Source of the DNA: G963668655 sp963668655
GTDB lineage: Bacteria > Myxococcota_A > SURF-8
Length of the DNA stretch: 64,000 nt
Reading direction: 5' to 3'
Assembly (NCBI GenBank): GCA_963668655.2
Contig: CAXXPQ010000004.1
Coordinates: forward strand, 124,001-188,000
Below, piece after piece: positions 17,375-26,009 of this stretch. Each line of letters begins with the position of its first letter. Position 1 is the stretch's first letter. The notes under the pieces were generated by a model, which had not been told where the DNA came from, did no database searches, and saw only the letters and a program-made list of their open reading frames with translations. A program made the position numbers and the translations under genes.

Positions 17375-17844
17375 ACAACCCCATCCAGGAAGTCCGACCG
17401 GTACGCTGCGAGGAAATGATGCTGGACGATCTGGACCAGGTGCTGGAGATCGAGCGGCAGAGCTTCCGCTCCCCCTGGTCCCCGGACATGTTCGTCGTGG
17501 AATTTTCCAATCCCCAGAGCCGGCGCTACGTGATCCGGGAGAAGCGCTCGGGGAAAATTCTAGGGTACATGATTTACTGGGTGGTGCTGGACGAGGGTCA
17601 CCTGATGAGCATCGCCACCCGCGCCGACCGCCTGCGGGAAGGATTGGGACGCCGGATGATGGATCGAATGATTCGGGAATGCCGGAAAGAAGGCGTTCGA
17701 AGGCTGACGCTGGAGGTCCGTCGGGGAAATATCCCGGCCATCGAAATGTATCTGGCATACGGATTCGAGGCGGTGGGTTTGAGGAAAAACTATTATACGG
17801 CCGAACGCGAGGACGCCGTCCTGATGGAGTTGAGAATTCGATGA
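17371..17844 (+). CDS. rimI: RimI-like protein N-acetyltransferase
   Basis: 157 aa GNAT enzyme, likely acetylating the N-terminal alanine of ribosomal protein S18. GTG start at 17371 overlaps the previous stop and has GGAGG 8 bases upstream. Seen: IERQSFRSPWSPDMF near the N-terminus, the acetyl-CoA loop in LREGLGRRMMDRMI, and the terminal NIPAIEMYLAYGFEAVG with YY, all typical of RimI. It ends in an ATGA overlap with pyrK. It is possible that it acts on other proteins. Confidence 0.88.
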   Translation: MNNPIQEVRPVRCEEMMLDDLDQVLEIERQSFRSPWSPDMFVVEFSNPQSRRYVIREKRSGKILGYMIYWVVLDEGHLMSIATRADRLREGLGRRMMDRMIRECRKEGVRRLTLEVRRGNIPAIEMYLAYGFEAVGLRKNYYTAEREDAVLMELRIR

Positions 17845-18659
17845 TGCAAAGCACGAAAACAACCCTGCTTCGCCGGGAAGATCGCGGCGGCTCCTATTTT
17901 CTGCTGGCGATGGACAATCCCTTTCGGACGGCCATCCGGCCGGGGCAGTTCGTCATGCTGTCGCCTTCCGAATGCGGCGATCCCTTTCTGAAGCGCCCCT
18001 ACTCGGTCTTTCGCGTTCTGCCGCCCTCTGGACCGAATGGCAAGGGAGAACTCCATCTGCTGATTAAAAAGGTGGGAAAAGGCAGCGCCCAGGCGGCGGA
18101 ACTGCCCCCGGGAACCGAGATGGACATCGTGGGGCCTCTGGGGCGACCGTTCGAAATCCGAAAGGATCTGAAGACGGCGGTTTTCGTGGCCGGAGGCGTT
18201 GGCGTGGCGCCTTTCATCTGGCTGGCGGCGGCCAAGGAACTTCGTTCGGTGCGGCGCATCGCGCTCATCGGCGGAAGAAAAGCCGAGGATATTCAAGGAG
18301 TCGTCGATCTCGAAGCCTTGGACGTGGAGGTGCGCACGGCCACGGAAGACGGCTCGTTGGGGAAAACCGGGCGGGTGACGGTCCTTCTGGAAGAGATCCT
18401 GCAAGACGCTCCCGAGGGACTGGAATTGTTTTCCTGCGGTCCGGAACCGATGATGAAAGCCGTGGGCAGGATCGCGGAAAAAGCGGGAATTCCCTGTCAG
18501 CTTTCCTTGGAAGCCCGCATGGCCTGCGGTTTCGGCGTCTGCCTGGGTTGTGTGGTGAAGGCGCGGGACGGATCCTACGTGCGTGTCTGCAAGGAAGGTC
18601 CGGTCTTTCCGTCCACGAAGCTGGCCGAATACGGCGGAAACGCCGGGGAGGAAGATTGA
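17841..18659 (+). CDS. pyrK: Dihydroorotate dehydrogenase electron-transfer subunit PyrK
   Basis: 272 aa iron-sulfur flavoprotein that passes electrons from dihydroorotate oxidation to NAD+. Seen: FAD-binding RPYSVF, the NAD-binding fold with VFVAGGVGVAPFIWLA, and the C-terminal 2Fe-2S ligands CGFGVCLGC plus a later Cys in VCKEG. Start ATG 17841 overlaps rimI by 4 bases; its stop overlaps the pyrD start (TGATG), so the two subunits are made together. Length and motif order match PyrK. Confidence 0.95.
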   Translation: MMQSTKTTLLRREDRGGSYFLLAMDNPFRTAIRPGQFVMLSPSECGDPFLKRPYSVFRVLPPSGPNGKGELHLLIKKVGKGSAQAAELPPGTEMDIVGPLGRPFEIRKDLKTAVFVAGGVGVAPFIWLAAAKELRSVRRIALIGGRKAEDIQGVVDLEALDVEVRTATEDGSLGKTGRVTVLLEEILQDAPEGLELFSCGPEPMMKAVGRIAEKAGIPCQLSLEARMACGFGVCLGCVVKARDGSYVRVCKEGPVFPSTKLAEYGGNAGEED

Positions 18660-19576
18660 TGGGTGTGGATTTGTCCATTGATTTCGCAGGAATCCATCTG
18701 AAAAATCCGGTTCTGGCAGCCTCCGGAACCTTCGGGTACGGTGCCGACATGACCGACTTCTTCGATCCCGGACTTCTGGGCGGCATCGCCACCAAGGGCA
18801 TCAGCCTTCTATCGCGTGCGGGAAATCTCCCGGTGCGTATCGCGGAAACGGCTTCCGGCATGCTGAACGCCATCGGGCTGAACAACGTGGGGCTAGACGC
18901 TTTCATCGCAGACAAAATGCCCTTTCTCCGCTCGCTGGACGATACGATCACCGTGGTGAATTTCTACGGAAACTGCATCGAAGATTACGTGGAACTGACC
19001 CGCCGCCTGTCCGACGTGGAGGGCGTGGACCTGCTGGAGATGAACATCTCCTGCCCCAACGTCAAGGAAGGCGGCATCGCCTTCGGCACCGACGAAGGCA
19101 TGCTCCGGGAGGTGGTTTCCGCCTGTGCGGCGGTTCGCCGGGTTCCGCTGATGGTCAAGCTTTCCCCGAACGTCACGGATATCGTCCGCATGGCGCGCAT
19201 CGCCGAGAACGCGGGCGCGGACGCCTTGAGCCTGGTCAACACCTTCACGGGTATGGCCGTGGACGTGCAGAGCCGCTCGTACGTGCTTCACAACCGCATC
19301 GGCGGGTTGTCGGGCCCGGCCATCAAGCCCCTGGCCCTGCGCATGGTGCACGATGTCTGTCGGGCGGTGACGATTCCGGTCATGGGGATGGGAGGCATTC
19401 TGAACGCCGAGGACGCCCTGGAATTCCTGCTGGTGGGCGCCCGGGCGGTGCAGGTGGGAACGGCCTCGTTCGTGTGTCCCACCGCCATGCCGGAGATGAT
19501 CCACGGGATGGAAACCTTCCTGGAGAACCGGGGAGTCGCTTCCGTTGGAGACTGGATAGGAAGCCTGGCGACCTGA
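18659..19576 (+). CDS. pyrD: Dihydroorotate dehydrogenase class 1B catalytic subunit
   Basis: 305 aa cytoplasmic FMN enzyme oxidising dihydroorotate to orotate in pyrimidine synthesis. The class 1 catalytic cysteine is in NISCPNVKEGG; the FMN region includes PVMGMGGILNAEDALEFLLV and ASGTFGYG near the start. The adjoining pyrK makes it the NAD-dependent 1B type rather than the quinone-linked class 2 enzyme. It is the last gene of the run that starts with the cytochrome; no clear terminator follows. Confidence 0.96.
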   Translation: MGVDLSIDFAGIHLKNPVLAASGTFGYGADMTDFFDPGLLGGIATKGISLLSRAGNLPVRIAETASGMLNAIGLNNVGLDAFIADKMPFLRSLDDTITVVNFYGNCIEDYVELTRRLSDVEGVDLLEMNISCPNVKEGGIAFGTDEGMLREVVSACAAVRRVPLMVKLSPNVTDIVRMARIAENAGADALSLVNTFTGMAVDVQSRSYVLHNRIGGLSGPAIKPLALRMVHDVCRAVTIPVMGMGGILNAEDALEFLLVGARAVQVGTASFVCPTAMPEMIHGMETFLENRGVASVGDWIGSLAT

Positions 19577-19626
19577 TCTTTTCTGACATTTATCATATAT
19601 ATCCTTGGAATCCTTATGTTTTTTGG

Positions 19627-19655
19627 TTGACAGCCCTCATCTGCTAGGATATATT
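19627..19655 (+). promoter_or_regulatory. Strong sigma70-like promoter of phosphoesterase gene
   Basis: Perfect TTGACA, a 17-base spacer and TATATT (5 of 6). Just after the -10 box is GGTTAGAATTTCG, also present in a close copy upstream of the porin gene near 49800. Confidence 0.7.
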
Positions 19656-19713
19656 TGAATTTGGTTAGAATTTCGTTTGCTCTGTTTTTCCGAAAATGAA
19701 GTGGAGAAACGCC

Positions 19714-21507
19714 ATGCGCTGTTCGTCTCGGGCTTTCTTGCTGTTTTCGCTCGCCTTTCTCCTTTCTTCCGTCTTCGAGACATCGGCCTTCGCCGTTCCG
19801 GGAAACATCTGGCTGACCCTGACGGAAAACACCACCACCGAAATGATGGTCAGTTGGAGCGAAAGCGGCCCCCAGACGGTGGCGAAGGTGGAATACGGCT
19901 ATACCACGGGGTACGGCTTCGAGGTGGAGGCCGAATCGGCCGAAAGCATCGGCGGCGAGGTCGGTATCGTGTATCACGCCCGATTGCGGAATCTGGACCC
20001 GGGCGGCCATTACTACTACCGCGTTCGAGACGACAACGGCCCCACCCCCGGAGGAATCTTCACCACCGCGCAGGCCAACCGCTGCCAGCCCTTCAGTTTT
20101 CTCGCCATGGGAGACAATCGCAGCCAACTCGGCGGGTCGGCCTTCGGCAGCCTCCTGACGGACGCCTACGGTGTCGGCGGGCGTTTCGTGATGAACAGCG
20201 GCGACCTTGTGAAGGACGGAGAGGTGCTGTCCGAGTGGGAGGATTATCTGAACGAAATCAGCCCGGTGGCCCGCAACATCCCCGTGATGCCCATCGTCGG
20301 AAACCACGATGACGGACCGGGGGACGCCAACGCCCAGAACATCACCCGCATGTTTTACACCCCCGGCAACAACGAGGAAGGCTCACGCAGTTACTACTCC
20401 TTCGAATACGGAAACGCCTTCTTCGCCGTCGTCACGCCCCACGACGGCGACATCACCGTGCAGGCCAACTGGCTGGACCAGAAACTGGCCGCCACCTCGG
20501 CGGACTGGTCCTTCGTCTTCGTGCATCCGCCCTTTTTCACCTGCCCGCTTTTCGGCGCGGGGCACGAAGCGGACGAATCCGACATCGGCCAGTATTTCTT
20601 TCCCATCTTCCGGGACCATCACGTGGATTTCGTCATCACCGGGCACAATCATTACTATGAACTGTTCCAGCCCCACAACGGGCAGAGCTTCGTGGACGAT
20701 CCCGCCGGAGGGACGATTCACATCACCACGGGCGGAGCCAGCAAGGGCGAGGCCCTGGCCATGCTGAACGAAGTGGCGTTCAGTTGCGACGGCCGCATCC
20801 AGGGACGCGGGCGCGCCCACTTTCTGAAATTCAATATCTCCGGACCGGATCTGGTGATGGAATACTACGACGAAGGCGGACGCTTCGGCGGCGATCTGAT
20901 GCCTCCGGAAGTTCATCAGGTCATCCATAAGGAGGGCTCATCTTGCGTTCCCAATCCCGACGGTGATGTCGATGGCGACGACACGCCCGACGGTGACGAC
21001 GCGCCCGACGGCGACGATACGCCGGACGGAGACGATACACCGGACGGCGACGACACACCCGATGGCGACGACACGCCCGACGGCGACGATGCGCCCGATG
21101 GCGATGATACGCCGGACGGAGACGAAACGCCCGACGGAGACGACATCCCCGATGGCGACGAAACGCCCGTCGATGGAGATCTGGAAAAAATCTGCGAGCC
21201 CAAAGCGCGTCGCTGCGAAGGCGACACACACGTCGCCGTCTGCAACAATTCCGGAAGCGCCTGGAGCATTCTCACCGATTGCCGTCCGGATGTCTGTCGG
21301 GACGGGGAATGCGTTCCCAAGGACGAAACGGATGGCGATGAAACGGAAGGACCGGACATAACTCCGGACGGAGACGAGGGCGGTTCGGAACTGAACGGCG
21401 GTCTGGGCGGCGGCGGATGCAGCCAGTCCGGAGGCATGGGCCTGGTGCTGATTCTGGCCGTGGCCGGGCTGCTTGCGGTTCGTCGGAGACGTTCGGCCCG
21501 ACGCTGA
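19714..21507 (+). CDS. Secreted metallophosphoesterase with DGD linker and C-terminal sorting tail
   Basis: 597 aa surface enzyme. I choose ATG 19714 (GGAG 7 bases upstream) over ATG 19696, which lacks a ribosome-binding site. A signal peptide spans about residues 1-27. A fibronectin-like purple-acid-phosphatase N-domain follows (TENTTTEMMVSWSE), then the calcineurin-like domain with metal motifs MGDNRS, SGDLVKDG, GNHDDG, VHPPF and TGHNHYY. Next come a 74-residue DGD linker, a short Cys-rich segment, and a tail made of GGGGCSQSGG, a hydrophobic helix and RRRRSARR. That tail is built like MYXO-CTERM signals, so the protein is probably displayed on the cell surface. Substrate (phosphomonoester, nucleotide or phytate-like) is unknown. 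Confidence 0.9.
   Translation: MRCSSRAFLLFSLAFLLSSVFETSAFAVPGNIWLTLTENTTTEMMVSWSESGPQTVAKVEYGYTTGYGFEVEAESAESIGGEVGIVYHARLRNLDPGGHYYYRVRDDNGPTPGGIFTTAQANRCQPFSFLAMGDNRSQLGGSAFGSLLTDAYGVGGRFVMNSGDLVKDGEVLSEWEDYLNEISPVARNIPVMPIVGNHDDGPGDANAQNITRMFYTPGNNEEGSRSYYSFEYGNAFFAVVTPHDGDITVQANWLDQKLAATSADWSFVFVHPPFFTCPLFGAGHEADESDIGQYFFPIFRDHHVDFVITGHNHYYELFQPHNGQSFVDDPAGGTIHITTGGASKGEALAMLNEVAFSCDGRIQGRGRAHFLKFNISGPDLVMEYYDEGGRFGGDLMPPEVHQVIHKEGSSCVPNPDGDVDGDDTPDGDDAPDGDDTPDGDDTPDGDDTPDGDDTPDGDDAPDGDDTPDGDETPDGDDIPDGDETPVDGDLEKICEPKARRCEGDTHVAVCNNSGSAWSILTDCRPDVCRDGECVPKDETDGDETEGPDITPDGDEGGSELNGGLGGGGCSQSGGMGLVLILAVAGLLAVRRRRSARR
20959..21180 (+). repeat. DGD hexad coding repeat
   Basis: About a dozen 18-base units, mostly encoding DGDDTP or DGDDAP, near-perfect in protein and drifting at third positions. 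The longest DGD array of the window. Confidence 0.9.
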
Positions 21508-21519
21508 CGGTTATCCGAT

Positions 21520-23427
21520 CTAACCTTTCCCGCCCGGCGATTTTTCGCCGGGCTTTTCCTTTTTCCCGGAAGATTTCCTCATCAGTTCCACCATCACCAG
21601 ACTTACCGCCGCCGGGGTGACGCCGGATATACGTCCGGCCTGTCCAATGGTGCGCGGGCGTCGCCGTTCCAGTTTTTCCAGAACCTCCCGGCTCAATCCC
21701 CCCACGCATCGGTAATCGAAATCTTCGGGGATGCGCAGATCCTCCATCTTGCGTTGACGGGCCGCCAGCCGCTCCTGCCTTGCGATATAACCTTCGTACT
21801 TCAGGTCCACTTCGATCTGAGTCAGCAGCCATTCGGGAGATTCCCGGAAGGACGGCTCCAGAAGGGGAAGATCCGCCGCGCTCACTTCCGGGCGTTTCAA
21901 CAATCGCTCCAGTTTCACGGCCTCGGCCAGAGGCTTGGACCCCCTGCGCTCCAGCAGTTCGTTGACCTCGGTCGTGGGAAACACGACGATCCTGCGCGCC
22001 CGGCGAAGTTCCTCCCGCACCAAGGCGGCCTCTTCCCGCACCGATTCCCATTCCTCTTCCGACACCAGACCGATGTCGTACCCGATCTCCGAGAGCCGGA
22101 AGTGGGCGTTGTCCTCGCGAAGCAAAAGTCGATGCTCCGCCCGGCTGGTGAACATGCGATAGGGCTCCTCGGTCCCCAGGGTGACCAGATCGTCGATCAG
22201 AACGCCGATATACGCCTGCTCCCGGCGAAGCACCGTTTCCGGAAGTTTTCGAAGTCGGCGCGCCAGATTGATCCCCGCCATCAGCCCCTGGGCGGCGGCC
22301 TCCTCGTAACCACTGGTGCCGTTAACCTGGCCGGCGAAATACAGTCCTTCCACGGCGCGGGATTCCAGCGTGCTCCGCAACTGCGTGGGAGGAACGTAAT
22401 CGTATTCCACCGCATAGCCGGGCTCCAGAATGCGCGCCTCCTCCAGTCCCGGGATGGTCTTCAGCATGGCTTCCTGCACGTCCAGGGGCAAACTGGTGCT
22501 GAGCCCATTGGGATAAATGCGACCCCGGTCCAGCCCTTCCGGCTCCAGGAAGATCTGATGCCGCTCCTTGTCCGCGAAACGCACGATCTTGTCCTCGAAA
22601 CTCGGACAGTAGCGCGGCCCCACGCCTTCGATCACGCCCGTAAACAGCGGCGAGCGATCCAGCCCCCGGCGGACGGCCTCGTGTGTGCGCTCGTTGGTGT
22701 ACGTGATATAACAGGAAATCTGGGACAGACGGTTGGGCTCCGAGCGGCGCGAGAAGGCCAGCCGGTCCGGATCCGAAGGCTGTTCCTCCGTTACCGAGAA
22801 ATCCACTGTCCGGCTGTCGAGCCGCATGGTGGTGCCGGTCTTCAACCGCCCCAGTCGCATCCCGATGCGCCGCAGGGCGTCCGAAAGTCCCAGGGCGGGC
22901 GGATCGTTCACCCGTCCGCCCGGCCGAGGCTCCATGCCAGTATACAGCAGGCCGTTCAGAAACGTGCCGGTGGTCAGCACCGCTCCGGCGGCGCGAATCC
23001 GTTGCCCATCCTGAAGAATTACGGACTGAAAACGTCCTCCGGAAACGTCCAGGTCCGCCACCATCCCGGAAATCACCGTGATTCCTTCGGTTTCGCGAAC
23101 CGCCCGCGTCATGCGCTCCACGTAGCGGTCCATGTCGGACTGGACCCGGCTGGCGCGCACCGCTGGACCTTTGCGGGTGTTCAGACGCCGGAATTGGATG
23201 GCGGTGTCGTCCGCCGCCCAGCCCATCTCCCCACCTAAAGCGTCGATCTCCCGCACCAGATGTCCCTTGGCCAGGCCGCCGATGGCCGGGTTACAGCTCA
23301 TTTCCGCGATGCGATTCGGATCGGAGGTCACCAGCGCCGCCTGAAAACCCAGACGCGCCAAGGCCAGCGCGGCCTCGCAGCCCGCGTGTCCGGCCCCCAC
23401 GATCACGGCATCGAATCGTTCGCTCAT
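21520..23427 (-). CDS. mnmG: tRNA uridine-5-carboxymethylaminomethyl modification enzyme MnmG
   Basis: 635 aa FAD protein that with MnmE installs the cmnm5 group on U34 of certain tRNAs. Seen: the N-terminal FAD loop VGAGHAGCEAAL, then MSCNPAIGGLAKGHLVREID, the family phrase GLYFAGQVNGTSGYEEAAAQ and a helical C-terminal domain. Full family length. It is the last gene of the minus-strand translation operon, 48 bases after rnhB. Its last 10-15 codons coincide with the terminator of the convergent phosphoesterase gene. Confidence 0.97.
   Translation of the reverse strand: MSERFDAVIVGAGHAGCEAALALARLGFQAALVTSDPNRIAEMSCNPAIGGLAKGHLVREIDALGGEMGWAADDTAIQFRRLNTRKGPAVRASRVQSDMDRYVERMTRAVRETEGITVISGMVADLDVSGGRFQSVILQDGQRIRAAGAVLTTGTFLNGLLYTGMEPRPGGRVNDPPALGLSDALRRIGMRLGRLKTGTTMRLDSRTVDFSVTEEQPSDPDRLAFSRRSEPNRLSQISCYITYTNERTHEAVRRGLDRSPLFTGVIEGVGPRYCPSFEDKIVRFADKERHQIFLEPEGLDRGRIYPNGLSTSLPLDVQEAMLKTIPGLEEARILEPGYAVEYDYVPPTQLRSTLESRAVEGLYFAGQVNGTSGYEEAAAQGLMAGINLARRLRKLPETVLRREQAYIGVLIDDLVTLGTEEPYRMFTSRAEHRLLLREDNAHFRLSEIGYDIGLVSEEEWESVREEAALVREELRRARRIVVFPTTEVNELLERRGSKPLAEAVKLERLLKRPEVSAADLPLLEPSFRESPEWLLTQIEVDLKYEGYIARQERLAARQRKMEDLRIPEDFDYRCVGGLSREVLEKLERRRPRTIGQAGRISGVTPAAVSLVMVELMRKSSGKKEKPGEKSPGGKG
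21532..21565 (+). terminator. Intrinsic terminator of phosphoesterase gene, inside mnmG
   Basis: GCCCGGCGA and TCGCCGGGC form a perfect 9-bp stem with a TTTT loop, followed by TTTTCCTTTTT on the plus strand. It lies 24 bases after the phosphoesterase stop and overlaps the C-terminal codons of mnmG on the other strand. Confidence 0.85.
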
Positions 23428-23475
23428 CCATTCGTCCTTTCCCGACCGGGATCCGACGTTCGCTTTTCCACGCCG

Positions 23476-24162
23476 TCAGTCTCCGGAATCGGGATCGTCC
23501 AGCCACTCGCGCACGCCCCGGAAGGTTTTGCGGTGAATGGCGCAGGGACCGTATTCCTGGATGGCGGCCTTGTGCGCCTTCGTCGGATATCCTTTGTGAC
23601 GCTCGAAACCGTATTCCGGCCAGCGCCCGGCCGCCAGCGTCATCCAGCGGTCGCGCAGCACCTTGGCGACGATGCTGGCCGCCGCCACGGCCCGGCAGAG
23701 TCCGTCGCCGCCCACCACGGCCCGCTGCACGCGCACCAGGGGAAGCGTCTGATTGCCGTCCACCACGATCAGGTCGCTCGGGGTTCCCCTGCGACTTTCC
23801 GCCAGGGAAACGGCGCGGGCCATGGCGTCCAGAGACGCATGCAGAATGTTCATCCGGTCGATGCGATCCGGAAAACCGAAGGCGGCCGCCCAGGAAAGCG
23901 ATTCGGTCCGAATCCGGAAAAACAGGCGCTCGCGACGCCTCTCGGTCAGGCGCTTGGAATCGTCCAGTCCCTCCAGACGGAGAGCGGGCGGAAGGATGAC
24001 GGCGGCCGCAACCACCGGACCGGCCAAAGGCCCCCGTCCGGCTTCGTCCGTCCCCGTTATATTATGAAAATGATTGGATCGAGCCCAGCGTTCCACATCC
24101 CCAAGTCGGCTGAACCGCCCGTCCGATGCGAACAGTTCGGTCTGCCGGGAATCCCGGGCCAT
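23476..24162 (-). CDS. rnhB: Ribonuclease HII
   Basis: 228 aa nuclease that removes ribonucleotides from DNA:RNA hybrids. The metal-binding carboxylates begin in GTDEAGRGPLAGPV, with LDDSKRLTERRRE, and further acidic residues in IDRMNILHASLDAM and LIVVDGNQ. An extra N-terminal stretch of about 40 residues precedes the catalytic start. The gene lies 6 bases after rplS and belongs to the ffh-mnmG operon. Confidence 0.95.
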   Translation of the reverse strand: MARDSRQTELFASDGRFSRLGDVERWARSNHFHNITGTDEAGRGPLAGPVVAAAVILPPALRLEGLDDSKRLTERRRERLFFRIRTESLSWAAAFGFPDRIDRMNILHASLDAMARAVSLAESRRGTPSDLIVVDGNQTLPLVRVQRAVVGGDGLCRAVAAASIVAKVLRDRWMTLAAGRWPEYGFERHKGYPTKAHKAAIQEYGPCAIHRKTFRGVREWLDDPDSGD

Positions 24163-24168
24163 GGAGCC

Positions 24169-24528
24169 TTATCGCTTGTAGCCCATGGGCTTGATGCGGG
24201 CGGCTTTTCCGCGCAGGCCGCGCAGATAGTATAGGCGGTTGCGCCGCACGCGACCACGCTGAAGGACATCGATGTGATCGATGATCGGAGTGCTCATGGG
24301 AAAGACGCGTTCCACGCCGACACCGTAGGAAATCTTGCGAACGGTGAAGGTGGCGCGATTGCCGCCTTTTTTCTTGCGGATAACGTCTCCCTCGAAGGGC
24401 TGAAGCCGTTCCTTGTCTCCTTCGCGAACCTTCACGAACACCTTTATCCGGTCGCCGACCTTGAAATCGGGAAGATCCATCCGGATCTGATAGGATTCGA
24501 ATTCACGAATTTTTTCGTGCGCTTTCAT
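24169..24528 (-). CDS. rplS: 50S ribosomal protein L19
   Basis: 119 aa ribosomal protein at the subunit interface. Start chosen at ATG 24528 (MKAHEKI), with a GAGG motif in front; an in-frame ATG at 24576 would add 16 unlikely residues. Family phrases VFVKVREGDKERLQPFEG, GVGVERVFPMSTP and RRNRLYYLRGLRGKAARI. The 144-base gap after trmD carries its own promoter. Confidence 0.97.
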   Translation of the reverse strand: MKAHEKIREFESYQIRMDLPDFKVGDRIKVFVKVREGDKERLQPFEGDVIRKKKGGNRATFTVRKISYGVGVERVFPMSTPIIDHIDVLQRGRVRRNRLYYLRGLRGKAARIKPMGYKR

Positions 24529-24636
24529 GGCTTCGGCCTCTCTTCTAAATCCACAACGATGAATACTCTCTATCACGTCCCGTTTCCAAGCGCCCCGCAG
24601 GCATCGGAAATCCGTCCCCTTGAAAACAGGCGATGT

Positions 24637-24665
24637 ATATTAGACAAAGGAAAATCGGAAATCAA
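24637..24665 (-). promoter_or_regulatory. Internal promoter before rplS
   Basis: Minus strand TTGATT, a 17-base spacer and TAATAT, directly after the trmD stop, giving a leader of about 100 bases before rplS. It would allow rplS-rnhB-mnmG to be made apart from the upstream genes. Confidence 0.5.
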
Positions 24666-24672
24666 CCTTTTT

Positions 24673-25410
24673 TTAAGTTTTTCCGCTCTTTTTCTTTCGT
24701 TTCGAAGTCGCGGGAATTTCCGGGTGTTTCAGACGCCAGGCCGCATACAAATCCGGGCGGCGTCTCCGGGTGCGTTCCAGCGCCTGTTCCCGCTGCCAGG
24801 CGCGAATTTTCGCGTGATCCCCGGAAAGCAGCACGTCCGGAACCGCCCTTTCCTCGAAAATCCGGGGCTTGGTGTATTGAGGATGTTCCAGCAACCCCGA
24901 GGAAAAACTGTCCTCCGGCGCGGAACGGGCATTGCCCAGCACTCCCGGCAACAGTCGGGCCACCGCATCGACCAGCACCAGGGCGGGCAACTCCCCCCCG
25001 GTCAGGATGTAGTCGCCGATGGAAATTTCCTCGTCCACCAGCACGTCCCGAAAGCGCTGATCCACGCCTTCATACCGGCCGCAGACCAGAATCAAGCGCC
25101 GATATTCCGCCAGACGCTCCACCGTTTTCTGCGTCAGCGGAGCGCCCTGGGGCGTCAGAAAGATCACCCGATCCTCCGGTCCCGGATCCAGAGAGCGCAC
25201 CGCCCGAGCCAGGGGTTCGGCCTTCATGACCTGCCCCGGCCCCCCGCCGTAAGGACGATCGTCCGTGGTTCGGTGGCGATCGACGGCGAAATCGCGGATC
25301 GGCAGCGCGTCCACCCGCAAGTGTCCCGCGCGGACCGCCCGACCGATCATCCCCTCCTGCACATACCCGTGAATCAACCCGGGCAGGATGGTCAGGATGT
25401 CAATTCTCAT
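24673..25410 (-). CDS. trmD: tRNA (guanine37-N1)-methyltransferase TrmD
   Basis: 245 aa SPOUT methyltransferase forming m1G37 and preventing frameshifting. Knot motifs are clear: DDRPYGGGPGQVMKAEPL, VCGRYEGVDQRF and SIGDYILTGGELPALVLVDA. The start overlaps the end of rimM by 11 bases, indicating coupling. Typical length; C-terminus extended by a lysine-rich tail. Confidence 0.97.
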   Translation of the reverse strand: MRIDILTILPGLIHGYVQEGMIGRAVRAGHLRVDALPIRDFAVDRHRTTDDRPYGGGPGQVMKAEPLARAVRSLDPGPEDRVIFLTPQGAPLTQKTVERLAEYRRLILVCGRYEGVDQRFRDVLVDEEISIGDYILTGGELPALVLVDAVARLLPGVLGNARSAPEDSFSSGLLEHPQYTKPRIFEERAVPDVLLSGDHAKIRAWQREQALERTRRRRPDLYAAWRLKHPEIPATSKRKKKSGKT

Positions 25411-25918
25411 AGATTTCCAGCAGTCCCTCGGGCAGGCGGACGATCACCGCACCCTCTTGGTCGTCAATCTCCAGAACGATTTCATCCACCACGGGAATCA
25501 GCAGTTCCCGCTTTCCCTTTTTGACGATCAGGCAATCCTGGGCGCCGTTGTCCAGAACGTCCTCGACCTTTCCGTAGTTTTCTCCGTGATCCGCGTCCAG
25601 GACGGAAAAACCGATCAGGTCCACCAGATAGACCTCCCCTTCATCCAATTCGGGAAAGCCTTCCCTGGGGAACAACAGCTCGGAACCGTACAGGTTTTTC
25701 GCCGTCTCCCGGTCGTTCACACCGTCCAGTTCGAGAAAAAACCCCTTGGGACCGGGTTTGGCTTTTCGAATGGTGAACGGCGTCTCTTGCGGACCGATAC
25801 GGATATAAACGGTGGTGCGCTCTGAAAACAGAAAGGAATCCGGGTTGTAGGGCATGACGCGCAGTTCGCCCCGCACCCCTCGAGTCCCCATGATTTTTCC
25901 GATGGGAATCAATTTCAT
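25400..25918 (-). CDS. rimM: 16S rRNA processing protein RimM
   Basis: 172 aa ribosome-maturation factor for the 30S head. N-terminal RimM domain with IPIGKIMGTRGVRGELRV and a C-terminal PRC-barrel half with VYLVDLIGFSVLD and LLIPVVDEIVLEID. Genome order with trmD downstream and rpsP/khpA upstream is the standard one. Confidence 0.95.
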   Translation of the reverse strand: MKLIPIGKIMGTRGVRGELRVMPYNPDSFLFSERTTVYIRIGPQETPFTIRKAKPGPKGFFLELDGVNDRETAKNLYGSELLFPREGFPELDEGEVYLVDLIGFSVLDADHGENYGKVEDVLDNGAQDCLIVKKGKRELLIPVVDEIVLEIDDQEGAVIVRLPEGLLEIYEN

Positions 25919-26009
25919 GGAAAACTGACTTTAGCGTAAGTTTGGGAAGAGACGGACCCCGACGCCCATGGGAAAGGCGATCGGGAGAGCCAGAATAACC
26001 CGATGCCGG

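Noticed and set aside
20938..21231. Short direct repeats that might be a CRISPR array
   Set aside because: Units are 18-21 bases, contiguous, in frame and encode DGD linkers; there are no unique spacers and no cas genes.
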